DNA of 64,000 nucleotides from Flammulina velutipes (lineage: Eukaryota > Basidiomycota > Agaricomycetes > Agaricales > Physalacriaceae). Of this stretch, positions 48,801-59,172 are shown piece by piece. The DNA lies in assembly GCA_011800155.1 (NCBI GenBank), contig CM022378.1:1550001-1614000 (forward strand), in the 5' to 3' direction. The position numbers and the translations under genes were made by a program. The notes beneath the pieces were generated by a model, which saw nothing but the letters and a program-made list of their open reading frames with translations, was not told the DNA's origin and did not search any database. Positions within the stretch are counted from its first letter, which is position 1. Each line of letters begins with the position of its first letter.

Positions 48801-50128
48801 CAAGCTGGAAAGCCAATCCAAGCTGGCGAAGACTCGTTTTACGCCAGAAACAACTCTTGTGGTCCCATACCTAACTCTGCTTATCAGCTTCCAGTAGGTA
48901 AATGAACGTATGGAACTGACCGTAATCATGTGAAGAGGAGACAAAGCATGACGTTCGAGGCAACACTCGCGACACTCAACGAAGACACCACATGTCGTGC
49001 ATCTGTACAGAGGCTCGGGGGATAAATCCTCGGGAATAGTCGGCTCTGGTACTGCATCCACGCTGATAACTGGAAGGCTAGTCGCGGGGGTCGCCGTTGA
49101 AGAGTTAACTACTATGGGCACCAGTGTCGAAGGAAGGGGAGGATCAAGGGAAGGTGAAGGTTGGGATTCAGCGGAAGAAGTGACGGACGAGATCGTCGCT
49201 GCTGGAGGATGGGCGGCAGCTGTCGACGTCGCATTTGGAATGTGAGGGCCCTTTGCATTCTGGCGTTCCCCGCAAGTTCGACAGCAAGAATTTGGCGGTA
49301 ACGCCTCCAAGTAGAAGGTCTCCTCGAGGACTTTATCTGCCAAATCGATGAAGATTGACATTGGATCATCCTGTTTGGTGTTAGTAAACATAAAATAAAG
49401 ACACCACAGTGAGACATACCGAGCTTGCATATCCCTTGCGTTTCCATGTACCCCCTGCTGCTCCGGTGTCTGCTCCCTCGTCCTCACTGTCCGCGGGGTC
49501 CCCGTTAGGGTCTAAACTCTCTTCTGGTCTGACTGTGTCCTCGATAAAATCCCATTCCCCCTCGCTGGCGTCCCCCGCATGGGTGTCGCTGTCAGCAGCG
49601 CCAGACAGAGAGTCGTCGACAGTAGTCCCACCAGCAGGCCCTTCTACCTCGCCGTCAAGCCCTGTTCTCCTCCTCTGCCTTGCCTGATGGATCGGGCGGA
49701 CCACAGAGCGCGCCTCAGCAGTGATACTCTGACGTGTGCCGTCCCCTGAGATTTCGAACGAGCGGTCTATGGATTGCTTCTCCAGCACGCTGGATCCTGC
49801 TGGCATGATGTCGATGTTATTTGTACGAGGATTGCCTCGACGGCGGTCCCATGCGCGCCCAGTATTGGCTGCGGGAAGGAATGTTGCTTGATCCGGAGCC
49901 AAAGTGTACACTCCAGGCATAGGCGGCGGCGGAAGTGATCTCTGTAATGCTCGTTAGAGCGTGAATGGAGTGTACAAGATAGGGAAATACATTTGGTTCG
50001 CTTGTTGAGACACGTCCCAAGCCGGAGACCTGGCCAAAGTTGACGCGTTCATACTCGACAAGTGCTTGGTGCTCTTCCAAAGGCCGGTAACGATAATCCC
50101 AGGTCTTTCTTGGAGGATTCGAGGACAT
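45807..50128 (-). CDS. KDZ transposase with CxC2 zinc module
   Basis: DDE-type transposase that would cut and join the KDZ element ends. Start at 50128 (MSSNPPRKTWDYRYRPLEEH) and stop at 45807, with about a dozen short introns. Order: a disordered acidic N-terminus; the CxC2 Cys-rich module (NSCCRTCGERQ, then RCTTCGVFVECRECCLERH near 48950-49010); a segment with CGCSASISASPWQQAMRTGW and ATFE-like FTTFECLKYFCTMNV. Catalytic residues follow: Asp in LYVGMDACFRL (about 48220), Asp in ASYDVGCQWKIHL (about 47748) and Glu in GAGMGDGEGVERVWS (about 47556). The C-terminus has IRVEWSKSYARKERWKEEV and a basic tail. I saw no stop or frameshift in the exons. It is read towards the left end of the element, divergent from nothing close by; its promoter lies at 50.13-50.5 kb. 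Confidence 0.88.
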
Positions 50129-50588
50129 TTGCCAATCCTTGTGCAGCCAGCGAAACAAAAACGAAGATTGAGCTAGTCATTGTCGCAGGTCAACAAAACT
50201 GTCACGTTGTCACGATGTTACAATGCACTTACCCGTTCGGCAGTGGCGTAATTCGTGGTATTCAACTTGGAGGCTTGTCGTTGAGGAGTGAGGAGAGACG
50301 TCAGGAGTAAATTAGAGAGGTGAGGTTGGCCTCGCTTCCCATAATATATACGGTGAGCTAATCACTCATTCGGGACAGATCTATCTGGGATTTATTTGTC
50401 TCGCGGGACGACATGGTACAGGGTCCCTGCACCACACAGCTCAGGGTATAATTCACGTATCATGGAGATAATCAGAAATTTTGGTCAGAACCATGCTTAG
50501 TACAGGTCAAACCTTTTTGTGCGCCCTCTGTGGCGCACAAAAAAATCGTCATTCATAGCTACAGCGTAAAGATAACACCGCCTCCTTC
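50129..50588. other. Non-coding interval in KDZ element
   Basis: Upstream of the transposase. Contains the recurring GTGGCGCA motif (50531-50538) paired with a nearby TGCGCC. No gene seen. Confidence 0.45.
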
Positions 50589-51088
50589 CTAACCCCTGTG
50601 TCTAAACCATGTCTCATGGCGCGTAGCGCTGACGACTTGCTAATGGAAACATTAGTTATCGAAAGAAAATCCTGAAGGTCGACAAGACGTACTCTGCCCA
50701 AGAGGTAGCGCTCAAAAAGATCCTCGCTCCTGATACTCAGAGTATTATTGGGGCCAATGTCGTTGTCCGGGAAAGCGTTGCTGAAATCATTCCAGACTCT
50801 GCGGTACCAAATATGCCTTCCGAGAGGGGTGGCGTCGGCGGGGACTCTGAAGTTCTCTTGACTGTGTTCAAAGAGCCACCTTTTCTGCTCGGCGTTAAAG
50901 CTCGCTCTGCCAACTAGAGTTAAAATCAGACAACCGTCCCCCACATTTGGCAGATGGAGCTACGCACTACGATCAACATTGACTGCAGAGAACCGGCGGA
51001 CAGGAAGTTTTGTGAGCACTACTACAGTGTGCTTGCCAGGCGCGACCGGCGGATTAGGTGTCTGCGAGTTGGTACGAGAGGGAGGCAT
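50589..51088 (-). CDS. KDZ cargo: small unknown protein 1
   Basis: Start at 51088 (MPPSRTNSQTPNPPVAPGKH), a GTAGTA..CGTAG intron, then LHLPNVGDGCLILTLVGRAS and FNAEQKRWLFEHSQENFRVP, ATPLGRHIWYRRVWNDFSNA and FERYLLGR. A GTACGT..TTAG intron leads to a short basic end (RHETWFRHRG) and a TAG at 50589. About 150 residues, rich in Trp and Arg, so a nucleic-acid-binding helical domain of the Myb/SANT kind is possible, but I do not recognise the family. It sits between the transposase and the other cargo, on the same strand as the transposase. Confidence 0.5.
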
Positions 51089-51296
51089 GATGGGCGAAGG
51101 AAAAATAGGCTGGCTGTTATTCTGGGTTCAAGTGGACAGTGCCTGGGAAATTTCCCCCAATACAGCCACGTCTCGCGTGGCTCTAGAGTTTCGACGCAAA
51201 GGATATACAGTGCCGAATGTCCGCCAACGCTAACAGGAATGCAGATCTTATTGGATGAACGGTGGGAGACATGCATATATTTACTACAAGTCGTTC

Positions 51297-52042
51297 TACG
51301 CCCAACGGGTAAGGTTCAAGAGTCTCGCGGTGCATCGCCGCCTCAATCGGGGCGACAGCGGGCCCCACATCAGACAGTCGTCATTGATCCTCTGATAGAG
51401 CTCTCTAGCGACTAAAGCATACTGCTCACGAAGGAGGCTGAGCTGCGAAGAGACTGATTAAATTTGTATTAATATTCCACCGCCGAGTCCGATTAAATGT
51501 GACATACCTCGTACATCCGGCCAGCAACGGATAGATTGCTCCAAGCGTAAAACAAACATTAATTCTGCCCAGGCCACCAAATTGGTTTGACCGGCTGGCT
51601 CGTGTTCGTTCCCGAAACCGATGGCCTCGTGCACGATATAGAGGTAGTCCTCCTGCGTTACTAGACACGCCCAGTGTGTCAGGTCACGGAGTGTTGTAAC
51701 ACCTGCGGCCTCCAGGTCCGTCAACAAGAAGAGCGCGTTGACTTGGTGCAAACGATCATGTAGGCTTTCCGGGAGCTCTGGCTCTTCGAAATGACGGCGG
51801 ACAAATTTGAGCTGATCACTCATGAAGCTGTGAAATAACCAATTAGTCTCAGACTTATTCCAACAAGGATGAGGATGTACCGCTGGGCAGAAGGCCATGG
51901 CTGGGCACGACATTCTTCGGGCTCGAAAAAAACAAGAGAGCGGCTCATGGCAGCAAGTGGGTGAATGAGGAGAATGAATCTGCGCGAAATAGTTCCGATG
52001 AACAGGCTCGCAGGAACGACCGTGAGGTCGCGCTCCGGACAT
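51297..52042 (-). CDS. KDZ cargo: unknown helical protein 2
   Basis: The reliable part is LKFVRRHFEEPELPESLHDR through AAGVTTLRDLTHWACLVTQE, YIVHEAIGFGNEHEPAG and AELMFVLRLEQSIRCWPD. Splicing with donor GAT|GTACGA at about 51515 joins this to LSLLREQYALVARELYQRIN and a basic end (RLRRRCTARLLNLTRWA) with a TAG at 51297. A donor 7 bp on (GTATGT) is stronger by sequence but leads to an early stop. The N-terminus before FMSDQL is uncertain; Met 52042 is one choice. Predicted all-helical; function unknown. Neighbour and strand suggest co-mobilisation with the transposase, not a shared transcript. Confidence 0.45.
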
Positions 52043-52206
52043 GGTCTGAGAACTCCGAGAAGATGGCATGTCATTCTTTCATTCCTAAATGGGGCAAGGG
52101 AAGAACTGGATTGATGCCAAGGGCACGACTCAATGGGGATGTGAACTCAAATTCTTTAATCTAGGGCGCGTTAGTCTTACAATCTGGTTCATTTCGTGCA
52201 TTCATC

Positions 52207-52685
52207 ATGTCTGCTCAGCACCAATCCCCAGAGCAGAATACTGGAGAAATCACTCGGGAACTGAAGCCTCCTTGTGTGCTAGAGCAAGGTGCAGAAACTC
52301 ACCAATCTCACTCACACACGGTAACTTTTTGTATCCATGGGATCAATGGATGCAAAACTAACGGTTTTGATTGCTTAGACATCATGCCCCTATCAAGCGC
52401 ACAATATCGCCAATTTCAACGCATGGCCGAAACAGGCGGGAGAGAATGTAGAGCATGTATGGGAGATCTCTGCCGGGACTCTCGACCGGGAGACTGAGAC
52501 GTCAACGTAAATCACTTCACTGCATTGTAGAGGCAGTCCCTCCCCTCTTTGATGAATCGGTCGATGGCAAAGTTGATGTGAAATTTGAGGGCCTGGTTTT
52601 GGTGAAGAACATTCTTTGCCTCATGTTAGGAATTGGTGGAGAAAAGATGCCTGATGTTCTGTACAACGAGGCAGGTGCTACCTGA
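52207..52685 (+). CDS. KDZ cargo: small unknown protein 3
   Basis: Start at 52207 (MSAQHQSPEQNTGEITREL). A good intron (GTAACT..CTAAC..TTAG, about 52321-52380) gives SHTTSCPYQAHNIANFNAWP, then EHVWEISAGTLDRETETS. The next part (VDGKVDVKFEGLVLVKNIL to a stop at 52685) looks coding but no junction near 52500-52530 keeps frame with canonical sites, so the 3' end is unresolved. No domain recognised. The reading through the first intron as one exon is less likely because of the complete set of splice signals. Confidence 0.4.
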
Positions 52686-52806
52686 TGAATATACGGCCCG
52701 GTAGGTGCCAGATCGGTCAGTGCCACTCAGACTGAGACAACGGTTCTGATGTGTCAACTGATACTAGCGGCAAGACCAGTCGTCGTATTGCGGTCGACAT
52801 CGAACA

Positions 52807-53137
52807 TAAAAATAAGACATGCATCACCGTTCAAATGCTGTTTAACACAGCAGGCTACCAAAAATTATACGCACACCTCCGGTCCTATACCAAGCCACGT
52901 GGTGATTCAATGTGTTGACGGATATACCTGGTATTGAGTTGGGTACGTCTTAGATAGCCAAAAAATAAGACATACAGCATTACCGTTCAAATGTAGTTTA
53001 ACGCTGGAGTAAGCTACGAAAAATTCTACGTATTGTTATCAAGAAACGCCACACCGTCCCGGAGGCCCGAGACCAAGCCACGTGGTGGTTTAGTATGTTG
53101 GCGAATATACCTGGTATTGAGTCTGGCACATCTCAGA
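52807..53137. repeat. Two diverged tandem copies of a 150-180 bp unit
   Basis: Unit 1 (52807-52955) and unit 2 (52960-53137) share AAATAAGACAT, ACCGTTCAAATG, GTTTAAC, CAAGCCACGTGGTG, ATATACCTGGTATTGAGT in the same order. Unit 2 has an extra block of about 25 bp. Non-coding. Confidence 0.85.
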
Positions 53138-53370
53138 CCCCTTCAATAGGCTCTAATAGCTCATAGTAGTACCAACAGTATACATACTTCCCGCTATATT
53201 TTACCTAGACCCACGCCAAAGTGCGATATCATAAATATCGTGAAAAACTCGTAGCAATATGTCAACTCCGTTCTAGCTTTGCAACTAATACTCAAACTGT
53301 CGTCTCGTTTTATTGTAGCTGCCGTATTCTGCGGCGGGTCGTCATAAACTGGGGCACTGTCATTGTCGTC

Positions 53371-54094
53371 ATGGGACGCAAGAAATTGTACACCACAGAT
53401 GAAGAACGCAAGGCCGCGCGCGCGAAGTCTGACGAAAAGTACTATCTACGGTCAGCAATTGTTATATGCGGTTAGCGAACTCATGCTGATTCAGACTTCC
53501 ATAGAAACCGCAAAAAAATTCTCAAGAAGCAACATAAACGGTACATAGAGCGGCAGCTTGATCGTAACGCTCAGGCTGGCTCAAGCAGAAGGAGTTTAAA
53601 TGTTGCGCCACAGCCATTGTAAGCTCTACATCATTTCTCGATGATGTAGCCTAATGGAGGATCCAAGACCAAACTCGGACTCTGTGTATGCACCCCGGAG
53701 GCTTTCTGGGCCCGCACGTCAGGTCAGAGTCATTGACTCTCACGTCGCGGAGTGGCGCAATCTTATCGGTGTCTCAGCCCGAGAGTATTGCACTACCCTA
53801 TACAACATGGCGTTAACGATGGATGCTGAAACAGCGTTCCGATACCTTAGCGACGCCCATAACACGTTAGATGATGTGCAGTCAAAGATCGGGACTGCTC
53901 TCAACGACATTCTCGAGACGTCGGGCACGAGCTGCAAGGAATATCGGGAGGGGTTAGATAAACTGGAGCCTGTTAAACTGTGTGTTCAGGCAGTTTTTGA
54001 CCTTTGGGAGGCTGCAGCTGACGAAGATGAGGAGGAGTATCCTGGTGCATTGCAGAGTACCTTCGCACGGCGCGGTTTTAGTTTCCAGCAATGA
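53371..54094 (+). CDS. KDZ cargo: unknown protein 4 with basic N-terminus
   Basis: Exon 1 starts at 53371 (MGRKKLYTTDEERKAARAKS). Splicing from CTACG|GTCAGC to CCATAG|AAACCG gives DEKYYLRNRKKILKKQHKRY, a strongly basic helix; a second intron (GTAAGC..GATGTAG) leads to the long exon EDPRPNSDSVYAPRRLSGPA, then AEWRNLIGVSAREYCTTLYN, EKYDL-like KLCVQAVFDLWEAAADEDEE and FARRGFSFQQ at 54094. The lead 'GRKKLYTTDEERKAAR..YYLRNR' recurs in many Agaricomycete proteins next to transposons and looks like a DNA-binding basic region. About 205 residues. Role unknown. Confidence 0.6.
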
Positions 54095-54123
54095 GAGAGA
54101 GATGACATAGTTCTGCAATTCAA

Positions 54124-55072
54124 CTACCCCTCAACAGCTTGTACCTCGCCTCGATCTATAGCTCGACGATACTTGCGTGATGCCGTCTTATAACTACGTT
54201 CACTTTCATGTGCATTTCCTTCTACGCCAACGACACTTAGGCCAGCCTCCAAACTAGCCAAAAGGGTCAATTCCGTGATAATCGATAAAGAACCGACTGC
54301 ATGGGACGTACCTGGAATTAAAAACTCCAGTAACCCGGCCACGATAGACAACATAGAAACGTCTGTCTCGGCCGGTTGCAGAGAGTGGCGAAGGATCGGG
54401 AACAGCCTCAGAGTCCAGGGGCAGAGGTGTTAAGACGGGGTTGCGTGGCATCTGGCTATCGGGGGGACCAACCATGCTTGCCGCTTGAGCTGCTGCCCAT
54501 GCGTCTTCAGCCCTCTCGCGCGTGGTATATCCATGGTAAACGAGGTTGGGGACACCCGTGACATGTGTGTCTGCCTCATTTGCTCGATAGACCCCAGGAA
54601 GGCGCCCGACAATGATAACATACCAGCTCTTCTGCGATCGGGTTTTCTTGCGTTTGACCAGTGCGCGAACATGTGCTCCCTGTCTTTGAGCCTGCGCGGC
54701 CTCCGACCTATAAGGAAAGAATCAGCCATGATTCAAGGTACAAACATCGCACTGACCAATCCGATGTCGTGGCGCCCGTCGATACTTCGTATCGTGTCTC
54801 ATCGTCAAGGGTAAATCCATCACTATCAGAGGAATCTAGCAAAAATATTGAGCACAGCCATAATTTGCAAATATTCGCAACATACCTGCATGTCCGGGAG
54901 GTCCTTCACCAACGTCGAAATTCCTCATGGCATTGAGGAGATCCTCATCAATATCGGACAGTGTCATTTCAAACTCGCTGTCGTATGCAGTGACCCAAGC
55001 CTCACTATCACTATCTGAGCCAGACGATGAGCTTAGCTCGGGGGCAACGTCATTTGCAGGAGGATCAGACAT
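54124..55072 (-). CDS. KDZ cargo: protein with two RNase H1 N-terminal (viroplasmin-like) domains
   Basis: Four exons from 55072 to a TAG at 54124. The N-terminus is acidic and Ser-rich (ELSSSSGSDSDSEAWVTAYD). The first domain is KSWYVIIVGRLPGVYRANEA, then VTGVPNLVYHGYTTRERAED and AWAAAQAA: the pattern of the RNase HI N-terminal / caulimovirus viroplasmin fold, which in RNase H1 binds RNA-DNA hybrid or double-stranded RNA. A second, more divergent domain follows after an intron: RRFYVVYRGRVTGVFNS, then VVGVEGNAHESERSYKTASR and KYRRAIDRGEV. No RNase H catalytic domain is present. The gene lies 110 bp from a second gene of the same kind on the same strand. Nucleic-acid binding is inferred from the fold alone. 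Confidence 0.75.
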
Positions 55073-55183
55073 GAGAGCGAAGGTTCAAGAGGCGTATATT
55101 CAAATTACTATCAGACTACATATTGGACCCGCTGAGCGGCTGTGTCAGTTGATCGAAATAACAATCGGAGATTGCGACCTACT

Positions 55184-55829
55184 TTAGGACACAATCTCGA
55201 GGTCGCCTAGGGTCTGAGCCATGTTGAAGCCATTGACTGCCGCCTGCTGGCTCTGGTGGGCCTTGTGAGAGGAGCAAGAGACCTTGCGCGTGGCTTTATC
55301 CGCGGCGCCACTGTAAATAAAATTAATATAGCAGGAGGGATCTTCGACAAAAAAACGTACGTATCCTCGAACACGCCAATGAAGCGGCCCACAATCACTG
55401 TATACCACGGGGAAACATGGGTGCTGGTGGGATCGAGAACCATGGGAAGCAAGGGGACAGTGGTGTAGCGAACGTTGACCAGAGGAGTGCCAACAGCCGG
55501 AGCGATTTGCTGGCCGGGGACTGCTACAGCTGGAGCGACTTGTTGAGCAGACGCAACGGCGGCTGGAGCGACTTGTTGAGCAGACGCAACGGCGGCTGCG
55601 ACAGGAGGACCTAGAGCTGGGGTGAGATAGGAACATGCAGAAGAGGGTGAACGTACCGATGACAACCTCGAGATCGTCGTCCGACGAGTCAGAATGCATG
55701 CTGAGGGTATTATCCTGGCTGAAAGAGGATGGGCTAAGCAGCGCCTGCCCATCCTCGTTGAGAGTGCTCTAGACGACGTATGAATTTAGCAATCTCGTAA
55801 GAGTGAAGAAATCGACGTACTGAAGACAT
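55184..55829 (-). CDS. KDZ cargo: protein with one viroplasmin-like domain
   Basis: Four exons from 55829 (MSS, then STLNEDGQALLSPSSFSQ) to a TAA at 55184. An acidic segment (MHSDSSDDDLEVVI) is followed, after a short intron, by an imperfect Ala/Gln repeat (VASAQQVAPA twice) and the domain: SPWYTVIVGRFIGVFED, then after an intron KATRKVSCSSHKAHQSQQAA and VNGFNMAQTLGDLEIVS. The strand-strand-helix order matches the RNase H1 N-terminal fold of its neighbour at 54124, to which it is probably related by duplication within the element. About 175 residues; no catalytic domain. Confidence 0.65.
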
Positions 55830-56004
55830 TGGGTTGAGGGGATAATGGGAGATGAAAAGATGATGTTGCGTGACGAGTCCTTTTAAGAGGGAATCTGACT
55901 AGATCTGGATCTATTCCTTAATCGGGGATTGGGTGGTCACAAGAATGTGGCCACATCTTACCGAGATTTTCCGCCCATAACTGTCCGTCCTTTCCTTCTG
56001 CGCA

Positions 56005-58745
56005 ATGTCGACCCCACTGGAAATTATTGGCAACAACCCTCCAGGCGACGCGCCAGACCAAGGAACACCTGGAAATGGAGATGAGGCCTCACTCGCGGTT
56101 ATTAAAGCGCCTTCGAAGGCTAAAGGCGGACGAACCTATGTGAAGAAAAGTATGGAGGAGAAGAATTCCAATAAGGGCTGGGCAGATGGGTTACGCAGCG
56201 AGGTACTACAGAAATACTTGCCGCGCTTCAAGACAGCGTGGTTTGGATCCAGCCGGGAAGCTGCGCTAGAGGAGGTGAGTACATGCGCCACATAGAAATA
56301 TTGCAGGCTAATGTGTTAGTAGGTCATGCGTGACTGTACTCAGGAATACCTTTTTCAATTCCCAGGAGATGTCATGGACGTGTCGGAGTCGCAGCCAGAT
56401 CCCGTCATCTTGAAGCCGTACGATGCGAAGGCCGAATATCCATTGGCGCGGTTAAGTCCGGATAAGGAAAGAGAGCGGCAGCTACGCATCAAGGCTAAGA
56501 GAAAGGTCAGTTATGCACCTCTATGTATTGTTCTAGCCTCACCCTTGGATGCTAGCAAATTCGAGAGTGGCTACGGTATCGCGTGACACGTGTTACCAGC
56601 GCGACGAGCGGGACAGACCAACTTTCTGTGGTAGGCGAAAAGCTTGTCGGACTGCATAAACCGCGCAAGCAGCTGCAGGGCTATCAACAGTGGCAGGTCG
56701 AAAATCGTGCTCTGCTGAACGTTGAGGTCGAGGAAGCATGGCAAAAGAAAATCGACGACAAGGACGACACGACCAAGATTGGCGACCGGATGCCTGTTTC
56801 GTATCGACAAGCCATCGCACGTGCAATGTTTGGTCAGCTCGACGAGGAAGCCCAGAAGGCATACGTGCAGCGTGCCATTGCCTGTGCAGAAAAGGAACGC
56901 CGCGAGTATGAGGAGGCACGAAACAATGCTCCTATTCGCTCACCGGAGACAGTGCAATCGTATGTGTTCGTCTTTTTATTTCTGCTATTTTCATCTGAGG
57001 CGCCCCAAAGTGCGATCAACAATCTTCCAACCTTCCTGACACCCATTTTGGAGAATGTGCAGAAGCACACTGGCCTTATGATGGTGGTATACGCTTTCGG
57101 CCCAATGCCGAGTGAAAAGGGCGAGTTGAGCTGCATCACGTGAGTACAGACGTAGTTATGGGTAGGCATAAAACTTACATCGGATTAGGGTCTGCTCAGG
57201 CAAGAATTTGGAGGCAACACCGGTCTCATTCGTAAAGAAAGACCCGCAAGCCGTTCGAGCTCATCGTGCACGTTTGCTGAAGTTCGCGGCTGGTGCGTTT
57301 ACGAAAGCCGACATGGACGCAGCGCGTCTCGCTGGTGGAGGTGCGATCCAGAGCCATGTGTTCGTCGACAAGGTGCAAGAGGAGGGTGATCAGGCTGAGA
57401 AAGCATTGCCAGTACGGTTGCCCCCTTCAGGAAAAGATTGTGGGAAAAATAAGGGACCTTCGACGAAGAAGAGGGCAGAGGTCGCAGGTGAGGGTGTACC
57501 CGACAAAGACAGTGACGACTCAGAGGGGGACAGTGACGAAGAGGATTTCGATAAGGAGGACTTTGATGGCATGGATGTGGACGACGAGGAGGACGAGGGG
57601 GCTGCGAGGCTGTCCAAACGGCAACGCGAGGGCGATATGTCGGAGGTTGACGAGGAGGATAGTCCCCCGGCGAGGAAGAAGCCGCTCCTCAGCGAGTACG
57701 AGCGTGTTAGGGAGGCAAACATCGCACGAAACAAAGCGATCTTGGATGCCTTGGGCCTCGATAAAGAGTCGACTGCGCAGGCTTTGGGCTTTTCGGCACC
57801 TGCACCAAAGAAGAAGAAGAAAACGATCCTGACGCACCCGTTCGCCGTTCAACACGTCAAGGTGGCACCCTTCCACTGCCAACCGTCGGTGGTGCTCTAG
57901 GTGGTAAATCAGCCAGCACCATTCCGAGTGTTTGCTCCTCCACTGATCCAACGCCGTCTGACTCGACTCCGGCTGACGATACCACTCATCCTCGTCCTCA
58001 TGATGCCACGCCTGGCTCTTCATCTTGTGATGCAACTCCGGCTCCTGCAGCGCGCGATGACACGCCGGCTCCTCCTGCTCGCGATGCTCCTCCTGCTCGC
58101 GATGCAACTCCTGCTCGCGATGACACACCTGCTCCTCCAGCGCGCGACACAAGCCCGGCAGACCCCACATCGGAAGAGGATGTCACGATTATCTTTGAGG
58201 AGGCGATGCTGGCGGAGGCGCAGGCGCCAGACTGGATTACGGCTCCTCTACACTTCTTCAGAAATGAGGTCGATCTGGGCGAGGAGTGGAAGACACTGCT
58301 GGCGAATTGGTTATTGCTGGAGAGCGAGGCGGAGTTTATGCGGCCATTGCACTACTTGCCCAAAGGCAGGGGACGTCCCAAAATGCTGGGGAATTGGATT
58401 GTTGATGGACGGCTCACGAGAACGAAGACGATGCCTTACCTGGATATTGCTTCAGTGCCAGACTTCGTCGCGGAATACGAGTCATGGTGGGAGGACTTGC
58501 AGCCAAAATGGCGGAAGTGCGATGGCAAGGGCTGGAATCGTCCTAAATACCGTGGCAAAGACTTGGGTGTCTTGAACACCAGAGGTCAAAATGGCTGGCT
58601 GTCCGTCGTAGCTTGCCTGTGGTGGTGGGGTGTAGCGGTTTCGAGTGCAGGAGACAAAGAAGGGTTGGACGTCTGGGAGAACCGTCTTGGCGATGTGATC
58701 TGGATGCTCGAGTTCGTTAGGGTTCGAGGCGAACGAGAGTGCTAG
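56005..58745 (+). CDS. KDZ cargo: long protein with C-terminal Trp-rich domain; frameshift
   Basis: Start at 56005 (MSTPLEIIGNNPPGDAPDQG). Exons carry LPRFKTAWFGSSREAALEE, QYLFQ-like EYLFQFPGDVMDV, then VPYRQAIAR-like MPVSYRQAIARAMFGQLDEE, HTGLMMVVYAFGPMPSEKGE and an acidic/basic linker (DSDDSEGDSDEEDFDKEDF). A tandem repeat follows (DATPARDDTPAPPARD units, 58000-58160) and a C-terminal domain with YESWWEDLQPKWRKCDG and NGWLSVVACLWWWGVAVSSA, widespread in Agaricomycete proteins near KDZ elements. At about 57800, in a CCAAAGAAGAAGAAG tract, the frame must shift by one base (KKKKK to KEEENDPDAPVRRSTRQGG); without it the protein ends at 57900. The shift may be a lesion, an assembly slip or slippage at the repeat. 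Confidence 0.65.
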
Positions 58746-58781
58746 ATCTGTGGTAGTCGATAGAGTAGATGAAGTTTGTTC

Positions 58782-58808
58782 CCTCCCTCCTTTGATGAAG
58801 GAGGGAGG
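58782..58808. terminator. Strong hairpin just after cargo gene
   Basis: CCTCCCTCCTT, loop TGATG, AAGGAGGGAGG: a perfect 11-bp stem 37 bp beyond the stop at 58745. It may mark the 3' end of the transcript; in fungi such a role is not established, so this is only a position-based guess. Confidence 0.35.
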
Positions 58809-58816
58809 TAACCCTA

Positions 58817-59164
58817 TTATGAGTACAACTTGATGATATCAAATTGGGATTTGATGTTATTGACGAGGGGGGTAATGGCGTGCAAATATTCGACATGTTT
58901 CAAAGCATCGTAGTGTAACGGTAGAGCGCCCTCGTAGTCGTCGTTGGGTGGAAGCGAGCGGGGGTTCGGCTCTGGGTCGCGGTACCATTTATTTTGACTT
59001 ACAATTTTATTTTGGTCTAAGTGATTCGTCAACAGTACGTATTTGTATTGCAACAAGGTTGGAGGTTTGACGGTGCAATGGTGCAAAGCATGGAAGCATA
59101 GGGGATTTAGACTACCGGGATAATGCATAGGTGTAAGACCTGACGTAGGGATTCTGGTCTTAGT
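58817..59164. other. Non-coding interval with tRNA-like boxes
   Basis: A segment near 58912-58990 has TAGTGTAACGGTAGAGCG (A-box-like) and GGGGTTCGGCTC (B-box-like) but no tRNA fold. It could be a tRNA-derived short element. The minus-strand frame across it has no family I know. Confidence 0.25.
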
Positions 59165-59172
59165 ACACACTG
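59165..59172. repeat. Target site duplication of inner element, left
   Basis: ACACACTG, repeated exactly at 61664-61671. Confidence 0.85.

Noticed and set aside
55184..55699. 171-residue Cys/Ser-rich frame as a secreted protein
   Set aside because: Wrong frame of the Ala/Gln repeat; only its last 45 codons are a real exon of the gene at 55829.
57901..58575. 224-residue Leu/Arg-rich frame
   Set aside because: Shadow of the DATPARDD repeat in the frame of the long cargo gene.
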